A DNA stretch of 64,000 nucleotides from Brugia malayi (Eukaryota > Nematoda > Chromadorea > Rhabditida > Onchocercidae). Positions 11,252-23,966 of this stretch are shown here, piece after piece. A model generated the notes under the pieces. That model saw only the letters and a program-made list of their open reading frames with translations. It had not been told where the DNA came from and ran no database searches. The stretch is from assembly GCF_000002995.4 (NCBI RefSeq), contig NW_025062477.1, forward strand, positions 5,056,649 through 5,120,648, written 5' to 3'. Each line of letters begins with the position of its first letter. The stretch's first letter is position 1. The translations under genes and the position numbers were made by a program.

Positions 11252-14200
11252 ATGGATGAGGATCGTTATTTATACTCTCCGCTGGGTATTATGTTTGTTA
11301 CTATGGGTGAAAATCATGAACAAGTCTCGTTTGCTTATCCGTTTCAAAATGCTTCAACTGTTACATCCGGTGTGCTGTTCATTTATATCATAAATTCAGA
11401 TAACAATTAGTTTACAACTAAATTTTCTGACCTGAATTATCTATGTTTTTTATAATTTATCATTCAAACATTAAATTTCTTTATAACTATTGAGATGTTG
11501 GAGATTTCAGAAATAAATGTATTTTAAAACAATAAAATTAAGGGAGAGAAAGTTGCACAAATTTATATCTTTTTTTTTAGAGTTGCAATCTTTTTCATCC
11601 TCTGAACCGTATCCAACTATTTGTGCGTAAGTTCAATTATTTTCCAAATTTTAGAGATCAAATTCTGGTCATATATAAAAATATAAAAATATCGAATAAT
11701 CTTTTCGTGTAGTATCTAAATTGAATAAGTTTTATATAGAATAAAATTTAATAACTGTAGTACTTGTTAGTAACAGTAAAAATCTTTACTTCTTATTTTC
11801 TTACTTTTTTTTTTTTCAGAAGAACTATACTGTGCAGTATGATAAAGCTTTTGTGTTAAACATTTTTTTTTATGATAACGTTAAATGAAATTCACACATT
11901 CATTTACAAATTTTTTGCATTTTCTAGACAATCACTGAAAGGTAGTGAAGAGCGTAATAGCAGTGATGCAGAACAATATGGGTATATTTTGTTTTGTAAA
12001 TTTTTTTTAATAACTTCTTAAAATGCAAATGTTCTCATTATATTTTAAATTCATATGACCAGAATTGCGTAAAAATGTTACATATTCGTTTAGCAAAAAA
12101 TTAATGCTTTCTGTTCAGGGTACCAACAAAAATTCTTTCACATCTACTCTCTGCTAGGGGTATTTGTGAAAAACCATTCGAAATTAAGATTGATAATATA
12201 CGATTTGCTGGTTTTCCTAAAACCGTAAGATTTTTTCATTCTTCCAGTGCTTTAATTTCTATTTTAAATTATAACGTGCTTTCTTAAAATTATATTTCAT
12301 ATTATTATGGAATATACTACACCAGAATTTCAAACGGAATGTTTCGAATTTTAAAAATCAACAATTGAAATGATTAAGATTTGCTGATTTCAAAAAAGTT
12401 ATATTTTTATAACAAATATTCTGTCAATCTTAAGGTCTCACATCCAACCGGTCGCTCACCGCAGACGTTTCATGTTGTTTTCATTTTAATTGCAAAGGTG
12501 ACAGCTGATCTCGTTACTTCATTTCAGGAACTCAGGTGCTTTTCTTGTTATGAATTAAAATTCTAGACAGAAAATACTGGGAACTTTTGATTAATTCAAA
12601 AAAAGTGTTTTTTATAAGTTGAGAACACTGATTATCATCTCTAAATTTTTCAGTCGTAAAATTGCCATTGCAATTGATGAAGAGCAAACACGTTGTGATT
12701 ATTTGGCAGAACAGATGACAATAATATTAAATGAACATGAAAAAAACGAATCACTTCCAGAAGGTAATTAGATGTAATTTTGTATGCTGCTTAAATTTTG
12801 ATGCATCATAAACCTTAGAATTTATGAAGACTAGAATATTTGTTTTAGCTTTTGGTTTGAATTTGAATTTTCTAGGTCAGGCATTTCCGTATCATGAGGT
12901 GCTAGCACACTGTTCACTGGCACAAGATCTTCGAGATATATTCAGTGATGTTAGTGAACATGGCGTAGTTCACGTTTTCCTAAATGATTGTATTGAGGTG
13001 GGCTTTTGCGTCGAACCGCGTGCGCTTTTGCATGCGGGATTGACGCCTAAGACGAGGTAAGTATGAATTTGCATACTGTTTCATTGATTTCATTATTATT
13101 GTTCATTATTATTATTATTGTTTGTATATGAAAATCTTCATACAAATTAATTATAGCTTTTGAAAATTCGAAAAAAAATTGCTTTTGTTATGCTTAAGGA
13201 GTGAAATAGAGGCAACTATCCGACGCCTACGGCCATATCATGGAATTTTGCTTCTGGAAGATGCTATACCAGGACATGATTCAAATCCGGCATTACATTT
13301 TTTCCTGAAACATTGTCATCCGGATCAAAGGTTTGCTTATGTAGGATTTTTTGATCATGTTCAAATACAAAAAAAAAAAAACTACAAAATTAGAATTTTA
13401 ATTACTTCGTTAGAATTCAAACATTCTTTTCTTTTTCAGTCTAATAAGCATCAGCGACTCATCGGGTCTTTCATTGTTCCAAGTTCTTACTGTCGTTAGA
13501 CATTTGCTATTATGGGCACGCGCTATCGTCATATATCCACTGTGCAGTAGTAATGTTTACACTTCCGCAACTTCACCGAAACCGTTGTCAAGGTTAACTT
13601 TCAATTTCTGGAATTTTCTGTGATGGAAAATAAGTTTTAATAGAACTCTACTATTCAGTTAGCAAAGAACAAACAATTGCAATTTTTAGATGTTGTCTTT
13701 TTTGATTATTCAACTTCTGAAAAATCAAAATTAGCAAGAGGAAGTCAGAATTTTGAAAAATCAAAAGCCCATCAGAAACTATTTGTAGTTTTTTCGGAAG
13801 AAGTCAAAATTTTTAAAAACAAAGGTTTAAAAAAAGACAGAAAAATTAAAATTTTCCAAATTTTGCAAAAAAAATTACGCAACTCTTGCTTATCCTAATA
13901 ATTTAATTGTTCTTAAAATGTTGACTTCTTATATTTAGAATGAACTACAGAAACTGGTAAACAATTCTTTCTTTTTTTTCCAAGGCTAAGTGAACAATTC
14001 AGTGAAATTTTCGAAAATGCTCATTTACCTACTATACTGGCGCAATTCTCTCCACCATGTACATTAGAGGAATTCACGAACGCTTCAATGCATAGTTTCA
14101 GTGAGCAGGTATATTTCATATTGATAGGATAATCAGTATAGAAATACTTAAAGCCTTTTTAAATAACTTCCTATGAATATCTCATCTCAAAATTTCACTC

Positions 14201-15269
14201 TTATCAAGAAGTTATTGCTGAAACTGAGCTCAGCTTTATATTGACCTTCATTTGACCCCACTAACCTTTTTTACTAACAATGGCAGTTGTACAATTATTT
14301 CCTACCCATTTGATATTCATGGTTAAATTTCAAAATGAAAATAAATTTTTTGGAAAAAAAAATGGATTTTTTGAAAATAAGTTTTTGCATCGAGTGAAAC
14401 ATCGAATCAGTGAAAAAATTCCTGTTACAAATGAAATTTTACATCTAATTATGTGGAATAATCATAAAAGAAATTGTATGTAGAAGTTGAAGACAGTAGT
14501 TCCAATAACCTGTTAAAATTTCATTAATCTTAATAGTAATAATTAAATTTGAGTTGAAAATGAGTATACTCATTTTCGTGTAATAGTAATGATTAGATTA
14601 GGCTAAGGAAAATTTCAAATGAATATTTTATGATACAATTAAACAAACATATAAGTACACAATTAATCGTTCTCATTCATATCATTCTAGACAAAGACGC
14701 ATTATTTTCAGCAACTTCGCATACGAATGGTTGCACGACTATTGCGAGATGAACTAATCATGCAACTTCATACATTTCTTTATTTGATGCCACCTTTTTC
14801 ACATGAAATTATCAATGAGTCCGTTTTTTTTTTTTTTTTTCGGAGAAAAAGGCAAAAAATGCTATTGAAAAATGACTTCTTGTAATTTTTTTTTTAAGAT
14901 CTACTATGGATATAGATCAAGATGATCACTTGAACCGTTTATTGTCAAGTGTAATGTTGACAACCGAAGTTAAAGCTTCAGTGATTCAAGTATATAAAAC
15001 AATGCTTAAGCGACATCCACAGCAGTGTGCTGAAGACTTGCTTGATCTGTTTTTAAAGTAAGGTTTCATTATTTTAAAAATCTCTCAGAAAAAAGTGAGC
15101 ATCTGGAAAAGAAGGACTGATACTTTTCAGACTGGTACCTTACTTACGTGGTGAACATCATGTCGAAGATATAATGTATAGAATGAATTTGGAGCGATCA
15201 TCTATAATGCGTGTTTTGGATACATTTGCTTGCGTAATTGCACCGTTTATGAGACCAGAATATGTTTAA
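11252..15269 (+). CDS. NPRL3: NPRL3, GATOR1 complex subunit
   Basis: NPRL3 forms GATOR1 with NPRL2 and DEPDC5, the GTPase-activating complex for Rag GTPases that turns TORC1 off on lysosomes when amino acids are scarce. Thirteen exons: 11252-11369, 11581-11626, 11928-11981, 12119-12224, 12435-12535, 12654-12763, 12876-13056, 13199-13330, 13440-13592, 13985-14108, 14691-14818, 14899-15057 and 15131-15269. They give 516 residues with every phase matching. Family landmarks in order: SPLGIMFVTMG and FAYPFQN near the N terminus, FEIKIDNIRFAG, LSRKIAIAIDEEQTRC, IRRLRPYHGILLLED, ARAIVIYPLCSSNVY, LSEQFSEIF, and near the end LVPYLRGEHHVEDIMY. The 11th intron has an atypical GTCCGT donor. An AATAAA at about 15437 may serve polyadenylation. 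Confidence 0.95.
14556..14577. repeat. Perfect 22-base palindrome in an NPRL3 intron
   Basis: The two 11-base halves around the centre GTATAC are exact reverse complements. It lies between exons 10 and 11. Confidence 0.8.
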
Positions 15270-16051
15270 ATAGTATTTGTATGAAGTACATAATTCATTG
15301 TTATCACTCTTGTTAAAAAATTTTTTTTTTCCAAACCAGTTATTTGGTTATTGAAAACAGCTTAGATACTCTTTTTTCGAAGTAACGACTGCATAGTTCA
15401 TTTATCAATTTTTAAGTCGCTTCTACTTTTTGCTTGGAATAAACATTTAATTTTCCATTCAAGAAATCCATAACATCAAGAAACTATATATGTGGCGTAA
15501 CAATATATAAATTGTTCCATTTTTTTTTTTTTTTTTTGTATTTTGTTTGTCATTATCTCCCATAAATTCTGATTGATTTAAAATTGACTTATGTTGTGCC
15601 CTTCTGCTCATCGTAATTTTTCTATTCAAGAAATACATATATATGGATTAGCAATATGAAAATTTGTTTCATTCTTTTTGCATTTTTGTATGCAACAGAA
15701 CTCTCTAGTGTTTACAAGAGTTCATCCGGATTAAGCTTCAAATATCTTCAAGTACATTATAATCAGTGTATTATTAATGGTAAGAAACAAACGCATTTTA
15801 TGAAATATTAATTTTGCTTCTATTTCTAATTTTTTTCGAAAAATTTGCATACATTTACTGCAATTCTTGCAAAGACTTCTTCCAAAGAAGTGACCTTTTT
15901 CGGAATAAGATGGAATGAAGTACTCGATCAAGGATTCGTTTTCATGCTTTGTTCTGAACTGCAATGCTTTGGCTACGGTTAAATGCCTAATAGATTTTAT
16001 GTGCATTATTTAAAAAACTTGAAGAATCAAAATAGCATTTCACTATTAATT
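15270..16051. other. Convergent 3' spacer, NPRL3/FDXR
   Basis: Tail-to-tail spacer of about 780 bases with T tracts and AATAAA-like signals. A 91-codon minus-strand frame at 15731-16006 has no recognisable features and looks like chance. Confidence 0.45.
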
Positions 16052-19000
16052 TCAAGAAGATACAAGGTCTTTAAAACTCAGCAACTTCTCTCGTTCCTTT
16101 CCACGTGCGACGCCTAATCTCTTTTCTTCCTCATCAATTTTTTTCCAATCATTCCACGTCAAAAACTCTACATTCCGCGATAGTAACCGTTGATATGAAC
16201 CCGTAATTTGTGCTTCTTTCAAACCATACTTTTGCAAATCGAAACTAAGTCGTTCAGCTACATTTCTGGCATTCATCTAAATAAAAACAATGATTAATCA
16301 AGTGCACTCTATTTATAAAAGCGAAAAAATGCAACAAATAGTATATACGCATGCATTCAACTTTTGCGTTACATAATTTCTAAGCCAATATTACTTATGT
16401 TATTTCATACAAAAATCATTCAGATCAAACTTGTGTATGCGCAATAATTCCTCGAGGCGTATGTGCGCACCAACCCGAGGCATAGACTAAGATTTCTTCT
16501 TCCGTTGCTACACGAATAGCATCAAGCATTTTAATTTCACCATCTTTATTCACTGGTAATCCATCTAGAGCAACATTTTCGAATCCAATACAGTAGAGTA
16601 GAAGACCGCATGGAAGATCTTCTTTATGACCGGTCAATGAGTGAGCTACCTGTAGTGCTTTGACCATTCCACGACTGTCCGTCAAAACCTATGATAGATA
16701 TCTTTGTTCTCCATCGGAAAAAGTTATAAGAAAAATGAATAAAAAAAACATTCATTATAAAAGTCCCCGGAGAATATTATTGCAACCAAGTGGTCAACAA
16801 AGAAAATCGAAATTTAAGCAAAATTAAAACAAAGATAACCTATGTCATTAAGGCAGAGAATAAAATCTAGAACAAATACGATAATTTTGAAAAAAAAAAA
16901 AAAAAAGTATGAAAATCTTTGGAAAAATACCACAGCTGTAAATTTTAGATTCAAAATAAACCTTTGTTGGTGTTCTACGAAACAGCAATTGGCAATGACG
17001 ATCGGACATCGGTTTATCCAAATGACTATTATTTAAAATCAGCTCAGAAATACGCTTCTTTGGTCTTGACAATGTATCTTGTGCTTCTTTCACAGCGAGC
17101 AGGTCAGAACTTTCAATTTCTACAGAAAATGAGCAATTCGATAGTGTAATTTGTTCCCGTAACTCTTTTATAGTGAATGAAACCTGAAAAAAAAAAAAAA
17201 AAACCATTTCAAATCCGAAACCAGTGCTTGGAAAATAACGTTTAGCGAAAACTTAAAATTTCTTTGAACAAATAATCTGAATAAATTTCATCATTATAGT
17301 GAGACTTAATTCAAGACCTTAAAAACAAACTAACATCAAGTAGACCTCTTCGACCAACAATGGTTACATGACGTATTTCAGAACGCGAAAGAGTTTGTAA
17401 TATTGGTGCTGGGATATCGGTCTTCAGCAACCGATCCGTTCCGGCTGAAAGTATCACACGTGAACAATCTAACGCTACGTTACCGTTGCCAATGATAACC
17501 TGAAATAATTTTATATTGAGTCTTCAATGAAATGAAAACATGTTAAAAGCAAGAAAAGTGAGAGAAATGAAAAAATTGACTAATTTTTGATTCAATTTCT
17601 TCATAACGTTTAAATGTTACTCAAACTGTCACCGCTTCTCTGCAGTTCAAGAGCGGCGCTTTGGTACCAGACATCCCATTATACCAAAATACAAAGTCGC
17701 CACCCGAAAAAACATTCGTCGCATCGACTCCGGGGATTTTTAATCGTCTTTGACGTCGTGCACCGTATGCTAGTACCACAGCATCATAATCCGAACAAAG
17801 TTCGTCAAATTTGATATCTCGACCAATGTAAACGTTGCAAAATAATTTCAGTCTGCAAAAATACACTTAGGTAAAATTTCCAGCTTTTGTAAGAAATTTT
17901 CAAATTCAGTGAAAAAAGATTTAGGAAGAAGAAATATTTGAATGAAGAATGTACAGCTTAATTTCTTATAGATGTGGATGAACGTAAAATATCATAGGAG
18001 ATAACATAAAACATTGTATAGATATCATAGAAACATATGATTTGTGATTGACAAACTGTAAAACTCTCAAAATAACAACTGATAGTACATAAATTCAAGG
18101 AAAATAAGTGGAATAAAAGCTTGTAAGCATCCTGAATAATTAAATATTTATCAAATATGCTAACCAAATATTAGCATGAAGATGAATAGTAATCGAACTT
18201 TGAATCTTTTTACACTTCATAATTTTAAATAGTTGAAAAGAAATTCAAAATCTATATGATTAGGTAGTTTATTTAAAGAAAGATTCATTAACAAAATGAG
18301 TGGAAGTAAACCGAAAAGAACAGAAACATTTCAATTTCAAAATACGGATGACTCAGGTTAAATTAGATAAAACTTAAATGCTATGTAAAGCCAACTACAT
18401 ACTAGACAAATATTTGGTATTAATTGCATAGGAAAAAAGGACAGTCAAAGTTTGAGTTCATGTATCCGCAGCTTTCCTCACCTATCTTGATTCTCGACAA
18501 ACAGTCTGTCAAAATGTGCTAAGCAGTTTTTCATTTCAGGATGATCTGGCGCTATTCCATATCGAGCTAAACCATATGGCACCATATTGCTTTCGTAAAC
18601 ATCAATATAACATTGCGGTAATCGGCGAAGTACTCCGGCGCAAACGTAGAGACCTAAAATTTCAAATTCTATTTTTTTTTTCTTTTTTCCTTTATTTTTT
18701 ACTATCTACCGAATTAAATATCAAAAACATTGAATAATTGCTGAATACAGATGCTTTAAATTACACTGATTAAAAGAGATAAAAGAGATTATATTACTCT
18801 TCCATTATCCTATAACTATTATTTGCCCATTTGTTGTCAAATATAAAAGAGACAAATATTGACTTTCACACTCATTTCATTTAATAATTACATATTCAGC
18901 TTCATATAGGATGAAATTTTTGTTTGTCAACTAGCAATAACTGTTAGGATAGCAAAAATTTGATGAAAACGTAAAATTACCAGCCGGTCCGGCTCCAACA

Positions 19001-19122
19001 ACAGCAATACGTGGAGACCGTGAAAACGTGGCCAGACTACGTCTAATCCATGACACAGTTACTGAGGTACACAGCTTAAGGATAGTAGCTTCTCTAAACA
19101 TTTTACCATGCAATATCAACAT
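16052..19122 (-). CDS. FDXR: NADPH:adrenodoxin oxidoreductase, mitochondrial
   Basis: Ferredoxin reductase passes electrons from NADPH through FAD to mitochondrial ferredoxin for Fe-S cluster and steroid/heme pathways. Seven minus-strand exons, 18981-19122, 18482-18653, 17627-17852, 17335-17499, 16962-17183, 16431-16688 and 16052-16276, give 469 residues. The N terminus is basic and hydroxylated, like a mitochondrial presequence, and is followed by the FAD-binding IAVVGAGPAG. Other family motifs are VPYGLARYGIAPDHPEMKN, DAVVLAYGA, the NADPH-site VIIGNGNVALD, VTIVGRRG, LLFRRTP and GWCAHTPRGIIAHT. The start at 19122 is the first in frame; a second ATG seven codons on is equally plausible, and a short out-of-frame ATG precedes both. 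Donors GTTTGA (twice) and GTTTAT are unusual. It is the last gene of a minus-strand run after POP7. Confidence 0.96.
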
Positions 19123-19722
19123 CCATCAGATGACTAAAACCAATTCATCAGTACTGACACTAAAAAAAAAGATGATAATTTTACATCATTTACATCATTA
19201 AGTACCAAATTCATACACCAACTAAATTCCACATCTAGAAAATAGATGACAAAATCAAGTAGTCGGAAAGTTTAAGAATCCTCAAATCTACATATTTCAT
19301 GTCTCCATCGAATTTATGACTCATACAAATTGAACATTTGTGTTAGGAGAAAAAAAATGGCATATAACGATGCCATCAAATCCACGCTACATGATGCCGA
19401 ACGTCAGCGCTTTTACTAATAGTCCTGGAACTTCAAGAATTCTCAAATCATCGTATATTCAGAAGTGCGAAATTGTCTTTTCGAATAATAAGAAATGCTG
19501 CGCAAAACACCCACACGATTTAATTTACGTTTTATTGATAACGAAAATTGAAAGTAAAATTTATTCAAAACCATTTGAAAGATCAATGAAGAAGAAAAAA
19601 GCATACTATAAGCTTTAGAATAAGGGTAAAAAAATATTAAGAAAATATGAGAGTTTTAACAAACATAAAAAGTCAATTCAAACATCATAATAAATTTAGG
19701 ATAACAATAAGCAAGGAATTGT
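19123..19722. other. POP7-FDXR spacer
   Basis: About 600 bases between co-oriented genes. A TTTTAG acceptor lies about 15 bases upstream of the FDXR start. A 92-codon plus-strand frame at 19340-19618 has no coding support. Confidence 0.45.
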
Positions 19723-21389
19723 TTACATTATTCGTCGAGATATTCGTACATGTACGGCTGAAATAAAGCGATTTCGTGTTTTAAAATCCACTTCGTCGTA
19801 TAGTGGGAATAAATTGTCTGTGACCTAAAATAAAAAATGACCTGAAATATCTTGTTTAACTTAATAATCGACGATAAAATAAGTCAGTAAACTGCTTAAT
19901 GAAATCCCACATCAATAGCCTACAAAATCAGTTGATGACCTCTTCCAAACGACAGCGCAAAAATACATTCAACAAAGTTGAAGTCCTTTAATCGACCTTT
20001 CTGGTTTCAAAACAAGAAAGCCTCAATCCCCATATTATTAAGCTTACAACTTCTACTTTTGATTTCAAATCATATTTAGTAAAGTGATCACTTTATTTAT
20101 TTTCTGAAAGTTAGCTGGAATTATAAGCTTGGACTAAATTTCTCACAAAACTCTAACCATCAAATTAAAAAATCCCGAAACTTAGATTGGAGCATCTTAC
20201 TGTGACAGGAAATATTCATTACATACTCTTTCTCACAGCATACTATTCATGTGAACTATATCTTACCTTAACAGTACCAGTTCTGACATCTATTTTCACC
20301 GTATCGACTAACTTTCGCTGGATTTGTAATGCAACATTTATCGTCCGGCTAACTGCTGCCCCTAAGCCGTGTAGTACAACTTCATCCATCTTCTCGTCCA
20401 GAAGTTTAATTATCCGACCTTTTTGTGCTGCGATACTTGTATGCCTGTAAGTAATAGAAGAACCTCTCTAAGTTAGTTTATTATATTTCTATTTGTAAAT
20501 AAAATATTTTAGGAAATATAATATGAAACCATCCACCAACGCTTTGCCTTGTTAAAACACAAACTCTTTATGAGCTAGAATCAAAAAATTATGCTAATAA
20601 TAGTTCAACAGACAATTCATGAAAGAGAGTCATGATGCATCATCAAAATGCATATCTCAAATAATCAATGAATCCATAAATACATAAAGAAAAAAGAACT
20701 AAATAAAAAAGAAAGGAAAAGAGAAGTTAACGGACCTTGTTATATAAATGTCATTTTTTTCTTTTGGAAATTGTGGTGGAAGATTCTTCCGCAGTTCGTA
20801 TTCTACCTGAAAGGTAAAGTATGAAAATACAGTAATGTATAATAAATATAAGAAAAAAATACACGAATATGTAATAAAAAAGAGATATAGAATATATAAG
20901 AAAACCTCACTCTTACGCCATAATTTTTTTTTGACCAGTCATTTCACAAGCAGATGACAAATGCAGGAGGCCAAACTACTTAACGTCATTTTTTTATCTT
21001 TTTATTCTAGTACACGGAAAGTAAGAAAGATGATGCCAATAATAAGGAACAGTAACAGCTTTTTTTTCAATATATGGAAAAAGTCTTGTATATACATATT
21101 TCGAATAGATAAACTTAAGTTATGGCAGTTGTTTGGTGAACATGTAAGAAGGTATTTCTAGTTATAGCATTGCCTGTACACCAAAAAAGAATAAGTCAAT
21201 GAATCGCTCCAGCTGATTCATTTTTTCGACAGTTTAGTACACTTATAATTGAATGAAAAAAATATTTTACATTACAAAAAAAAAACTGAATATCCGTAAT
21301 TCAATCCAAAGTATCAGGAAAATCAGGAACAAAGTTTATTGAAGAGCTAAAAAGTAACAAATCCATCATACCTCATCAATATGTGTCAT
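19723..21389 (-). CDS. POP7: Ribonuclease P/MRP subunit p20 (Alba family)
   Basis: POP7/Rpp20 pairs with Rpp25 (POP6) and binds the RNA of RNase P and RNase MRP in tRNA and rRNA processing. Four minus-strand exons, 21372-21389 (six codons), 20736-20806, 20267-20444 and 19723-19824, give 122 residues. The protein begins MTHIDEVEYELRKNLPPQF, then NDIYITR, matching the family's VEYTLRKRLP and NDIYVN motifs. The Alba core has DEVVLHGLGAAVSRTINVAL, with the GLGxAI/VxRAI signature, and the last strand is ISAVHVRISRR. The ATG is only 21 bases from the stop codon of the upstream kish gene. A TGTGCAG acceptor ends two bases before the ATG, so spliced-leader processing of a shared pre-mRNA is likely. 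Confidence 0.92.
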
Positions 21390-21410
21390 CGCTGCACATC
21401 GACAAGATGA

Positions 21411-22028
21411 TTAAAAGAAAAGAACAACGAATGCCATCGAGAAGCAAGCGAGGGCAATCCACGGACTTAAACGCTCTCCGATTCGAGCACACTTCCAAAA
21501 GACACCCAGGAAACTGAAAAAAAAAAATTTATTTCAACTTAGTTTAATTTCAATGTATTCATCTGTATCAACATAATCCATAAATTCCAAGAAAGATGCA
21601 GTTGAAAGATTCAACGCATAAATAAAATTAAACATTTCCACTACTGTTCATTATTTGTAGTTCATTATTTGTATATAGTGACGTGCCTCAGTTTGCTAAC
21701 GTATTTTACAAGCTATCCTTCAAAATGAATTGAACTTAATAGCAACGAAATACAGCATTTTAAAATCATTTTGATTTTAATTTTTTAACCAATCTATCAT
21801 TGCTTTGGTTGGATCTATGACAGTTAACTGAATAAGGAAAAAATCCATGCACGAGTTGTTTTAGAAAAACCAATTTCGAACACAACTATAAAAAAAAAGA
21901 GAAATGAACAAAACTAACCCTTCTTTATTACGATCAATCAGCTTCGGTACAAAAGCACGTACATAAGTACAAGTGCAAATTAACAACAAAATTACGCAGA
22001 TCAGACTTTGGAAATTGAATAGGGCCGA
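21411..22028 (-). CDS. TMEM167: Kish / TMEM167 secretory-pathway membrane protein (start exon unresolved)
   Basis: Kish (TMEM167, yeast Ksh1) is a 72-residue Golgi/early-secretory protein with two membrane segments. Two minus-strand exons, 21919-22028 and 21411-21513, encode every residue after the initiator Met: [20 protein letters not shown] is the first membrane segment, [14 protein letters not shown] the conserved linker, and [10 protein letters not shown] ends the second. The upstream exon opens exactly at the codon after Met, so the ATG must come from a separate exon. Candidates are an ATG just before a GTTGTA donor near 22495, possibly with an in-phase 30-base exon at about 22356-22385. 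Neither can be proven. The stop codon (21411-21413) is 21 bases from the POP7 ATG. Confidence 0.9.
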
Positions 22029-22449
22029 CTAAAATTCAACAAAGTTATTTAAAATAAATGTGAATAATTTAAATGGCAATTAATTTGTCAAAATTGAATT
22101 GAAATTTTTGTCATTTTAACAAAAAGGTGAGGAATATAGTAGTTACGTTATGCATCAGGTCTAAGATGAAAAATAAATAACTAGACTATTGAGCACAATT
22201 TTAAGACGAAATAAGATATAGACATCTCTGAATATTAATGACAATATAAAGTCAAGCAACTTTGGCTAGGTTACAACAATTAGATGAAAAGAAATACTTT
22301 GCCCAAATCCAGTCCTATAAATATTGATCAAAATAATTTCATGAAAAAAACATACCAGCTTGAGAAGATTTGCTTTATGATTGCCCTGAAATGAAAAGAA
22401 AAAAAAATATTGATTTTCACTCTATTAATATGAATTCATGCAATTTTAT

Positions 22450-23966
22450 ATGAGTCATATAGAAATATTTGGCATACGTCTGATGCTACGTACAACCATC
22501 AAACTCAATGTCACGTTCAAACATTTCAGGTTAACTTTATTTTTTTTTTTTTTTATTTTTACTAGAACTTACTGTTTTCTCAATTCTACACATTCTACCT
22601 CAAAAATTTTAAGATATGCAAAAATAGTCACAAATATTTTGAGTTAGTGAAGAGATAAAGACTACGTGCACCTCCACGTACAACTCAATAAAGCTCCATT
22701 CCACGTGTACATCACGCAACCCCAAACGGGAAGCACGCGATGAAAATGAATTCCCAATGCAGTTTTTGATGCATCTTTAGATGCGAATCGTTTTAAGCTA
22801 ACATTTTTGGCGTGTAAAATTTGTTGAGTGAGATGATACTTCTCTTACACGTATTTACGTAGTACTTTTACATGTACTTTAACTATATGTTAAACCATAA
22901 CTATGAATATTTATTTGAATGCATGCAAAAATTGGTAAATTCGTAGAGAAAATAATATATTATGTCATAAAATGAAATATGTAAAAAATTGGAAGACATA
23001 AAAAGAAATATGTACAGACTTCAATGTTTACAAATAGATATTAAGTGAAAAACGAAAAATTATGAAAGGAAAATCTGAAAAAAAGCTAAGCATTGAAGGA
23101 AAACCTCTGACTTTATTTTGTAAAAGATATTTATTGAATATACAACAATATACTCTTATACTCTTCATGAAGTTTAAAGAAGTTAGCGTTGGATTTCAGA
23201 AATGTCCTTTATATGTGAGTTAATTAGCGCATACTTAGAAAGAAAATATCAATAATAATGAAGCCAAGAGGACCAAATTTTTTGTTAATGACATTGGAAA
23301 TATATTGGAACGAAAATTTCTACCAAAAAATTTCACTTCACTTAATGTTAATACTAGTAAAACTTCACTTAATTATTTGACCCTATAGTATACTTGGAAG
23401 CCTTCATCTCTCCGGAAATATTAGTAATTCTAATCAAATTTTGATGATAGGAATTGTTTTATCAACATTAATTATGCATGAGGAACATAATAAGCTTGAT
23501 ATTCAAAAGTAAACAAAAGTGAGGATGGAAGAAACACTATAAATCTTGTTCAAAATGCAGACATGTGTTGGATAAATGTTGAAAAAAGATAAAAAGAAAA
23601 AAATCCATAAGAAATTAATTATGTGATTTACACAAACAGGACAAATTTCAAGAATACACAGAATATAGAGAAAAAAATCATTTTTTAAAATCTGTCAAAA
23701 TTACGAAAAACTACGACATCAAAGTGGATATTATTAAGGAAAAAAAGATATGCTAAATATACACCAAATGATGAAATGCACTGATATTAGAAAGGCAATT
23801 AAAAGAATTATGTCTGCAACGGTCTAAATTTCAAAGTCTAATATTAAAGTTTGAAACATTAGTATTAAAATATTGTGATGAAACGAAATAAATCTTAAGG
23901 TAACAACACAAAAATTATTCATAACAACCCGTATCACCCGGTTAGTATAAAACCCGCAGTTGTATT
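22450..23966. promoter_or_regulatory. Upstream region of kish-POP7, with GC-richer block
   Basis: AT-rich sequence broken by a GC-richer block at about 22660-22760. The block holds an E-box CACGTG at 22702-22707 and two further ACGT cores within 35 bases. The rest, to the WDR45 stop, shows no coding exon. A promoter role for the minus-strand kish-POP7 pair is inferred from position. Confidence 0.3.
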
